Shown here piece after piece: positions 17,413 to 23,398 of a stretch of DNA of 25,425 nt. Numbering within the stretch: the stretch's first letter is position 1; each line of letters starts with the position of its first letter. Under the pieces are notes generated by a model. The model was not told where the DNA came from. It saw only the letters and a program-made list of their open reading frames with translations, and ran no database searches. Position numbers and translations under genes: made by a program. This DNA comes from Planctomycetota bacterium (GTDB lineage Bacteria > Planctomycetota > Planctomycetia > Pirellulales > Thermoguttaceae), in the NCBI GenBank assembly GCA_023621895.1, contig JAMOAF010000787.1:1-25425 (forward strand), read 5' to 3'.

Positions 17413-18453
17413 ATGACCACCCGTTCCCTCCCCGCGACGCCCGGCAGGCTCGGCCGCATCGCGGTCCGCCTGCTCGGCCTCTATGCTGTCATGATCATGC
17501 TGCCGGCGGCGGCCGCCGCGGCGGAGCTGGCCGACGATGCCAGGCGGATTCCCACCTCGATCGTCTACGAAACCTGGCAGGACGACAACTGGGAGCTATT
17601 CACGATCCGTGCCGACGGTTCGGGCATGGCCAACCTGACCAAAACACCCGATCGCAACGAGCTTTACCCCCACGCATCGCCCGACGGAAAGAAGGTCTGC
17701 TTCGTTTGCGACGAAGGCGCCGGCGCGAGCCAGAGCCGCAACGTCTACGTGATGAACCTCGACGGCACGGAGAGGAAGCTCGTCGCGGCCAATGCGAGGG
17801 ACCCCTTCTGGAAGGCCGACTCGAAGGTGATCGCGTACCTGAAGGGCGAGGTGGACGAGTTCACCTTGACGGACTATGCCACCAAGGGCCTGTTCTTCTA
17901 CGAACTGGCCACCGGCGAGCACACGCAGCATCCCAACCACGACCTGATGCACCTCTACAACCCCTGCTGGTCGCCCGACGGAAAATGGATCGTGTCGACC
18001 GTTCACGCGGGCATGGGATACCGGCACGGGATCCTGGCGATCGAGGTGGACGGACTGGGCGTGTTCGACCTGAAGATTTCCGGGTGCCGGCCGGACATCA
18101 GCCCCGATGGGAAGCATCTCGCCTGGGGATCGAGCGACTGGGCTCTTTCGATCGGCGACCTGGATTTCACCGCCGCCCCCAAGGTCGTCAACATCCGCAA
18201 CGCGGTGACCAGCGAGAAGCCGATGAAGATTTACCATGTCGACTGGTCGCCATGCGGTAAATACATCACATTCAGCCGCGGGCCGGACCGCAAGATTCTG
18301 GGGACGATTCCCGAGGTCGTGGGCGCCAAGGCCAAGGGATGGGACATCGGAGTGGCCGACGCCGAGGCGATCAACCGCTGGATGCAGATCACCTTCGACG
18401 GCAACTGCAACAAGGAACCCGACTGGATTCCGCTTGCGAAGGAATCGCCATGA
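17413..18453 (+). CDS. Exported TolB-like beta-propeller (PD40 repeats)
   Basis: The product is 346 residues. The signal peptide is about residues 1-36, with Ala-rich end 'AAAAAAELADD'. TolB/PD40-type blades follow, marked by 'NWELFTIRADGSGMANLTKT', 'YPHASPDGKKVCFVCD', 'NVYVMNLDGTERKLV', 'NPCWSPDGKWIVSTV', 'DISPDGKHLAWGS' and 'HVDWSPCGKYITFS', about six blades. Such propellers bind partner proteins or ligands in the periplasm; the partner is unknown. The start has GGAG at 17401-17404, eight bases upstream, and the longer frame from 17218 is not supported. Its stop overlaps the next start as ATGA (18450-18453), which indicates translational coupling with the SUMF1-deacetylase fusion. It is probably the first gene of a plus-strand operon running to 25231. 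Confidence 0.9.
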   Translation: MTTRSLPATPGRLGRIAVRLLGLYAVMIMLPAAAAAAELADDARRIPTSIVYETWQDDNWELFTIRADGSGMANLTKTPDRNELYPHASPDGKKVCFVCDEGAGASQSRNVYVMNLDGTERKLVAANARDPFWKADSKVIAYLKGEVDEFTLTDYATKGLFFYELATGEHTQHPNHDLMHLYNPCWSPDGKWIVSTVHAGMGYRHGILAIEVDGLGVFDLKISGCRPDISPDGKHLAWGSSDWALSIGDLDFTAAPKVVNIRNAVTSEKPMKIYHVDWSPCGKYITFSRGPDRKILGTIPEVVGAKAKGWDIGVADAEAINRWMQITFDGNCNKEPDWIPLAKESP

Positions 18454-20435
18454 CCAGGCTGCTCTTGTGCCTGGCGCTGGCGGCGCTTGCGGCCTGCGTT
18501 GCGTGCCAGAAGGTCGATCGCTCGGCGCTGCCGGCCGCTCCGCCCGCTCCGCCCGTCGTGACCTGCGGCGGCGTGGAGATGGTCTTGCTTCCGGCCGGCC
18601 GCTTCGTCATGGGCCGCCAGGGCGGGCCGCCCGAGCAGGGGCCGGCCCACGAGGTCGAAGTCGATGCGTTTCTCATCGATCGCTACGAGGTGACCCAGGC
18701 GGCCTACGCCAAGATGGACCCGATCAACGGCTCGCACTTCAAGGGTCCGGACCTGCCCACGGAGATGATCGGTTGGGGCAAGGCGGCGCTTTACTGCAAC
18801 ATGCGATCCGAAGCGGAAGGCCTCCAGCCCTGCTACAATGAATACGGCGAGTGCGATTTCGAGGCCGACGGCTACCGGTTGCCCACCGAGGCCGAGTGGG
18901 AATATGCCTGCCGGGCGGGCAGCGCGTCGCTCTACGGCTTCGGCGCCGACCCGCGCGACCTGGACCAGCACGCCTGGTACGCCGGCAATGCCAACAAGAA
19001 GACCCACCCCGCCGGCCGGAAGACGCCCAACGCCTGGGGCCTGTTCGACATGCACGGCAACGTCGCCGAATGGTGCAACGACTATTACGATCCGGAGTAT
19101 TACAAGAATAGCCCGGTGAAGAACCCGCGCGGACCGGCCGAGGGCGAGAGAAACGTCCTCCGCGGCGGCCATTGGGGCGCTAGCCCGGAGGCGTGCACGT
19201 CGGCGTTTCGGGCCGGCGAGGAGCCGGGTTTTTCCGATGCCTGCTTCGCTCGCGACGCGATCGGATTCCGCTGCGTGAGGAAGGCCCCGAGCCAGTCCGA
19301 CGGCAATCCTGCTGCCGCGAAAATAGCTGCGGGAGAAGCCAGGCAATCCGTCGCTGGCGGGCCAGGCAGCGCAACTCGCCGCAGCCCTCCGTTCGGCCTT
19401 CCCTTTGCCTGGGTCGCAATCCTGCCGGGCATGGGCGCCGCCGGGGATTCACACACCGTACCGGCCAAGGAAGCCCCGCCGCCGCAGCAGCCTTCCAAGA
19501 AAACCGGCTTCGTCTATGGCGACATCTATCTCCGGCATGAAACGGGACCCGGACACCCGGAGCGGCCCGAGCGGCTGCTGGCGATCAACGCGCGGCTCCG
19601 CAGTGTGGGGCTGATGGAGAAACTGGCCGTCATCCCCCCTCGGCCGGCAGGCGACGAGTGGCTGAAGACGGTTCACACGGCGGCGCATCTCGACCAGCTC
19701 CAGGGGAAGGTCGACCGGGGAGACCCGTATGCCGACACCCACGACACGCCGATCTGCGAAGCGTCTTACGCGGTGGCCACCGAGGCGGTCGGCGGGGTTC
19801 TCGCCGCGGTTGACGCCGTGCTTTCGGGCGAAGTCCGCAATGCATTTTGCGCGGTCCGCCCGCCCGGCCATCATGCGACGGCCGACAGATCGATGGGGTT
19901 CTGCCTGTTGAACAACGTGGCCATTGCCGCCCGGTACATCCAGAAGCGGCACAAGCTGCCAAAAGTCCTCGTTGTCGATTGGGACGTGCACCATGGAAAC
20001 GGGACGCAGGAGATGTTCTACGACGATCCGAGCGTCTTTTATTTCAGCGTCCACCGGTATCCCTTTTATCCCGGGACGGGCAGCGCGGAGCAGCACGGGG
20101 CGGGGAAGGGAAAGGGGGCGACGCTCAACGTGCCTTTGCCCGCCGGCAGCGGCGACCGCGAGTTCCTGCGGGCATTCTCTGAAAAGCTCGTGCCGGCGGC
20201 CGGGCAATATCATCCAGACTTCGTGCTGGTTTCGGCCGGCTTCGACGCCCACCGTGACGACCCCTTGGGTGGCATGAGAGTCACCACCGAGGGGTTTGCC
20301 GAAATGACGCGGATCGTCAAGCGGATAGCGGAAGAGCATTGCCAGGGGCGCTTGGTGTCGGTGCTCGAAGGGGGCTATGATCTGGACGGCCTTGCGGCCT
20401 CCGTCGCAGCGCACCTGCGAATCCTGATGGAGTGA
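18450..20435 (+). CDS. Lipoprotein fusion: SUMF1 domain + class II histone-deacetylase-fold amidohydrolase
   Basis: The product is 661 residues. Residues 1-19 (MTRLLLCLALAALAACVAC) are a lipoprotein signal with two possible lipobox Cys. A SUMF1/FGE-sulfatase domain spans about 40-278 ('MVLLPAGRFVMG', 'YRLPTEAEWEYACRAG', 'GLFDMHGNVAEWC', 'VLRGGHW', 'IGFRCV'). The Cys pair that formylglycine-generating enzymes carry after VLRGG is not seen (here 'HWGASPEACTSAFRAG'), so genuine FGE activity is doubtful. After a linker (279-352) comes a complete HDAC domain (353-661): 'HPERPERL', 'RPPGHHA' with His474/His475, 'DWDVHHGNGT' with Asp512 and His514, 'SAGFDAHRDDP' with Asp599 and 'EGGYD' with Tyr643. 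All catalytic and zinc ligands expected of class II deacetylases or acetylpolyamine hydrolases are present. The linker holds a second hydrophobic stretch (about 310-335). AAGGA at 18439-18443 supports the start. MBOAT follows after 9 bp. Confidence 0.9.
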   Translation: MTRLLLCLALAALAACVACQKVDRSALPAAPPAPPVVTCGGVEMVLLPAGRFVMGRQGGPPEQGPAHEVEVDAFLIDRYEVTQAAYAKMDPINGSHFKGPDLPTEMIGWGKAALYCNMRSEAEGLQPCYNEYGECDFEADGYRLPTEAEWEYACRAGSASLYGFGADPRDLDQHAWYAGNANKKTHPAGRKTPNAWGLFDMHGNVAEWCNDYYDPEYYKNSPVKNPRGPAEGERNVLRGGHWGASPEACTSAFRAGEEPGFSDACFARDAIGFRCVRKAPSQSDGNPAAAKIAAGEARQSVAGGPGSATRRSPPFGLPFAWVAILPGMGAAGDSHTVPAKEAPPPQQPSKKTGFVYGDIYLRHETGPGHPERPERLLAINARLRSVGLMEKLAVIPPRPAGDEWLKTVHTAAHLDQLQGKVDRGDPYADTHDTPICEASYAVATEAVGGVLAAVDAVLSGEVRNAFCAVRPPGHHATADRSMGFCLLNNVAIAARYIQKRHKLPKVLVVDWDVHHGNGTQEMFYDDPSVFYFSVHRYPFYPGTGSAEQHGAGKGKGATLNVPLPAGSGDREFLRAFSEKLVPAAGQYHPDFVLVSAGFDAHRDDPLGGMRVTTEGFAEMTRIVKRIAEEHCQGRLVSVLEGGYDLDGLAASVAAHLRILME

Positions 20436-20444
20436 TGTTCTTTT

Positions 20445-21896
20445 ATGCTGTTCCACACCTGGGTGTTTCTCGCGTTCTTTCTGGTCTTCTACCCCGTCTA
20501 CCTGGTCGTCAAGGCGACGCCGCTCAAGCTGCCCTGGCTGCTGGCGGCCTCCTACGTGTTCTACGGTTGGTGGAATCCCGTCTACCTGCTGCTGATCGTC
20601 TGGTCCACGGGGGTCGACTACCTGGCCGTGACGGCCATGGCCCGGACGCCGTGGAAGAAGCCCTGGCTCGCGCTGAGCATCCTCAACAATCTCGGTTTGC
20701 TGGGATTCTTCAAGTACGGCGGCTTCGTCGTCGAGAACCTCAACGCCCTGGCTGAGCGGTTCGACCTGCCTTACGCCCTGGCCGATCCGAACGTCTGTTT
20801 TCTCAGCAATGGTCTGAACGAGGTCCTGGCGTGGCTCGGGACCTCGTACCGGGTGGCCGATTTCGCCTACCTGCTGCCGGTGGGCATCTCGTTCTACGTG
20901 TTCCAGTCGATGAGCTACTCGATCGACTACTACCGGGGGCAGGTCCAGCTCGAGCGCAGCTTCATCCGCTATGCCACGTTCGTCTCCCTGTTCCCGCAGC
21001 TTGTCGCCGGGCCGATCGAACGGGCCAGCCACCTCCTGCCCCAACTCTACGGCACTCCGCGGATCACCCGGGAAGACCTGACCGACGGGTTGTCGCTGTT
21101 CGTCGTCGGGCTGTTCAAGAAGGTCGCGATGGCCGATTACCTGGCGATGTACGTCGATCCGGTCTACGCCGCGCCCCAGAACCACGCCGCGCCCGCTCTG
21201 CTGCTGGCGACGTTCGCCTTCGCCTGGCAGATCTACTTCGATTTCAGCGGCTACACGGACATGGCCCGCGGCATCGCGCGGCTGATGGGTTTCCGCCTGA
21301 TGCTGAATTTCGAGAACCCCTACCTGGCCACCGGCCTGGGCGACTTCTGGCGGCGCTGGCACATCAGCCTCTCGACCTGGTTTCGCGACTATGTCTACAT
21401 CCCCTTGGGCGGGAACCGCCACGGCCATTTCCGGACCCACGTGAACATGGTCCTGACGATGCTCATCTCCGGGCTGTGGCACGGGGCGATGTGGACCTTC
21501 GTGCTCTGGGGCGCCGTCCACGCGGTGGGTCGCGTGCTGACCCGCGAACTGGAGCGGACCGCGCTCTACCGCGACCGGGTGCCGACTCTCGCCAAGCAGA
21601 CGCTGACCTTCCTGGTGGTCGTGCTGGCCTGGGTCTTCTTCCGAGCGCAGAGCACTTCCGACGCCTGGCTGATCCTCGGGCGGATCTTTTCCAGCGGCCT
21701 GGCGGACCCGGCCTTTCCGCTGTTGATGGCCGGCCTTGTGCTGTCCATCTGGCTGTACCAGTATGTTTACGAGTCGAGATTTTACCGGCTGGTGAGCGCC
21801 GGCCCGGTGCGGATCGCCCTGGTCGTGGCGATGCTCCTGTACATGGCGACCGTCGTCACCTCCGGCAACCAGGAGTTCATTTACTTCCGATTCTAA
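20445..21896 (+). CDS. AlgI-type MBOAT O-acyltransferase
   Basis: The product is 483 residues with about ten to eleven transmembrane helices. Family signatures are clear: 'PVGISFYVFQSMSYSIDYYR', 'LFPQLVAGPIERA', 'QIYFDFSGYTDMARGIARLM', 'FWRRWHISLSTWFRDYVYIP' with His306, and 'SGLWHGAMWTFVLWG' with His346. His346 matches the MBOAT catalytic His; His306 is also conserved in AlgI homologues. The enzyme should move acetyl groups (or other acyl groups) across the inner membrane for transfer to an exported polymer, as AlgI, DltB and PatA do. It begins 9 bp after the fusion lipoprotein; GGAG at 20429-20432 is 12 bases away, so coupling to the upstream gene probably helps initiation. The SGNH partner gene follows 250 bp later, beyond a repeat element. 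Confidence 0.95.
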   Translation: MLFHTWVFLAFFLVFYPVYLVVKATPLKLPWLLAASYVFYGWWNPVYLLLIVWSTGVDYLAVTAMARTPWKKPWLALSILNNLGLLGFFKYGGFVVENLNALAERFDLPYALADPNVCFLSNGLNEVLAWLGTSYRVADFAYLLPVGISFYVFQSMSYSIDYYRGQVQLERSFIRYATFVSLFPQLVAGPIERASHLLPQLYGTPRITREDLTDGLSLFVVGLFKKVAMADYLAMYVDPVYAAPQNHAAPALLLATFAFAWQIYFDFSGYTDMARGIARLMGFRLMLNFENPYLATGLGDFWRRWHISLSTWFRDYVYIPLGGNRHGHFRTHVNMVLTMLISGLWHGAMWTFVLWGAVHAVGRVLTRELERTALYRDRVPTLAKQTLTFLVVVLAWVFFRAQSTSDAWLILGRIFSSGLADPAFPLLMAGLVLSIWLYQYVYESRFYRLVSAGPVRIALVVAMLLYMATVVTSGNQEFIYFRF

Positions 21897-21903
21897 ATGA
21901 GCG

Positions 21904-22056
21904 TGCGTGATTCCGGGAGGAATTCATGAGAGCGTGATAGCCGCGTGGGCTTGCCCCGCGGCGCGCCTGCGCTGCGGTACAACCCGTACGTAACGAAACG
22001 CGGGGCAAGCCCACGCGGCTATCTGAATAACAGCCGCTTTTTCCGCGAATCACGCA
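21904..22056. repeat. Nested inverted-repeat element (MITE-like or cruciform)
   Basis: A perfect 24-bp inverted repeat has arms at 21937-21960 (begins ATAGCCGCGTGG, ends CCCCGCG) and 21999-22022, with a 38-bp centre. An outer perfect 10-bp pair lies symmetrically around it: TGCGTGATTC at 21904-21913 and GAATCACGCA at 22047-22056, 23 and 24 bp from the inner arms. It fills most of the 250-bp gap between the MBOAT and SGNH genes and encodes no protein. No target-site duplication was identified with confidence. Confidence 0.9.
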
Positions 22057-22146
22057 GGTCGATTTGGTGGATGCAAGAGGGGCGGTCCCGCACTGGCGCG
22101 GCTGGCGCCGGGCAGTCCCCGTCAACAATCAAGAAGCGAGCCGATC

Positions 22147-23283
22147 ATGCAGACAGGTGAATCGCTGAGCACGCCGATGCCGGCCGAGGGCGGAGTCGAC
22201 GACCGTTTTGCGGCCAACGACGTTCGGCTCTCGCTGGGCGGCTGGCTGATCGCCGGGACTCTGACCTTGGGCGCATTCTGGCTGATCCCGCTCGCCTGGC
22301 AGCGGATCGAGCCGCTTGGCGTGGAGAGCGACTACCGGGTGCCCTACCCCTTGGGAAACGACTATTGGCACTACGAGCGGACCTGCAATGAAATCTGCCG
22401 CGCAAGCGGCGCGGTTCTCATCGGCGATTCGGTTCTCTGGGGTCACTATGTCGAAAGTAAAGACACGCTGTCCCACTATTTGAACGAGCTGTTGGGAGAG
22501 GACCGGCTGGCGAACCTGGCTGTCGACGGCATCCACCCGGTAGCGCTGGCCGGCCTGATCGAAAACCATGCCAAGGCGATTCGGAACCAGCGCGTGATCG
22601 TCAACTGCAACCTGCTCTGGCTGAGTTCGCCGCGGCACGACCTCTCGTCCGTCGAGGAAGCGCCGCTGAACCATCCGGCGCTCGTCCCGCAGTTCGCCGT
22701 GCGGATACCGTCCTACAAGGCGCCGCTGGCGGAGAGGTTGGGAATCGTCGCCGCACGGCATTTCGGTTTTCTCGGCTGGGCCGATCATTTGCGGATCGCC
22801 TATTTCGGCAGCGACGACCTGGCAACCTGGACGCTCGAGCATCCTTATGCCAATCCGCTGGCCGAGGTGACGGGCCGGCTGCCTTCGGCCGACGAGCCGC
22901 CCTCGCCCGCCCCGGATGCGCGGCCGTGGAACGAAAAAGGCATCCGCCCGATCAGCCCCGACTGGGTGCCGCTGGACGAATCGCTGCAATGGCGTTTCTT
23001 CCGCCGCACAATCGAGCTGCTCAAGACGCGAGGCAATCGCCTGTTCGTGATCATCGGCCCTTTGAATGAGCACATGCTGACGCCGGAGGGACTGGAAGGA
23101 TACTCGCAGCGGAAGCGCGCCGTCGCCATGTGGCACGACGACCAGGCGGTGCCCCATGCCGTGCCCGAAGCGCTTCCGAGCGAAATGTACGCCGACCTGA
23201 GCCATCCGACGGCCGAAGGCTACGCCCTGCTCGCCGAGCGATTGATGGCGGAGGAAGCGTTTCGGAAGTTTGTGGGGGAGTGA
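22147..23283 (+). CDS. Membrane-anchored SGNH-type acyl hydrolase/transferase, MBOAT partner
   Basis: The product is 378 residues. Residues about 30-50 (LGGWLIAGTLTLGAFWLIPLAW) are a single transmembrane segment after a 30-residue cytosolic tail, so the catalytic domain faces the periplasm. Block I of SGNH enzymes is 'AVLIGDSVLWGH' with Ser95, and the last block is 'ADLSHPTAEGYALLAERL' with Asp350 and His353, giving a plausible Ser-Asp-His triad. Other parts ('NLAVDGIHPVALAGLIEN', 'VIVNCNLLWLSSP') fit the fold. Together with the MBOAT gene upstream it resembles AlgJ/AlgX, PatB or DltD, which take the acyl group passed by the MBOAT and place it on a polysaccharide or teichoic-acid-like polymer. 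The polymer here is unknown. The ribosome site is weak (AAGAAGCGAG upstream of the ATG). Confidence 0.88.
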   Translation: MQTGESLSTPMPAEGGVDDRFAANDVRLSLGGWLIAGTLTLGAFWLIPLAWQRIEPLGVESDYRVPYPLGNDYWHYERTCNEICRASGAVLIGDSVLWGHYVESKDTLSHYLNELLGEDRLANLAVDGIHPVALAGLIENHAKAIRNQRVIVNCNLLWLSSPRHDLSSVEEAPLNHPALVPQFAVRIPSYKAPLAERLGIVAARHFGFLGWADHLRIAYFGSDDLATWTLEHPYANPLAEVTGRLPSADEPPSPAPDARPWNEKGIRPISPDWVPLDESLQWRFFRRTIELLKTRGNRLFVIIGPLNEHMLTPEGLEGYSQRKRAVAMWHDDQAVPHAVPEALPSEMYADLSHPTAEGYALLAERLMAEEAFRKFVGE

Positions 23284-23292
23284 GGCGTGGTA

Positions 23293-23320
23293 GTTTACAG
23301 TTTACTGTTACAGGTTACAG
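23293..23320. repeat. TTTACAG-like heptad repeat
   Basis: The units TTTACAG, TTTACTG, TTACAG and GTTACAG follow one another ten bases after the SGNH stop codon. It is a degenerate heptad array. Confidence 0.75.
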
Positions 23321-23334
23321 CCGTCAGCAGGGCA

Positions 23335-23371
23335 TGGTGGTGGTTGGTGGTTGGTGGTTGGTGGTTGGTGG
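23335..23371. repeat. TGGTTGG heptad tandem repeat, G-rich
   Basis: Four perfect TGGTTGG units at 23341-23368 are flanked by TGGTGG on the left and TGG on the right. The G-pairs separated by one or two bases could form a two-tier G-quadruplex. The repeat ends 27 bp before the next start codon. Confidence 0.9.
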
Positions 23372-23398
23372 CTTTTGACACGTTTGGGAGCTACGACA

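Noticed and set aside
18450..20435. Annotation as a histone-modifying or chromatin enzyme
   Set aside because: The predicted lipoprotein signal puts it outside the cytoplasm, and the HDAC fold in bacteria acts on other acetylated compounds.
19449..21521. A 690-codon open frame opposite the fusion and MBOAT genes
   Set aside because: It spans two real genes on the other strand and contains no family motif.
23351..23398. Earlier ATG for the last secreted-protein gene
   Set aside because: It lies inside the TGGTTGG repeat, giving 'MVVGGWWL', and would disrupt the signal peptide that begins at 23399.
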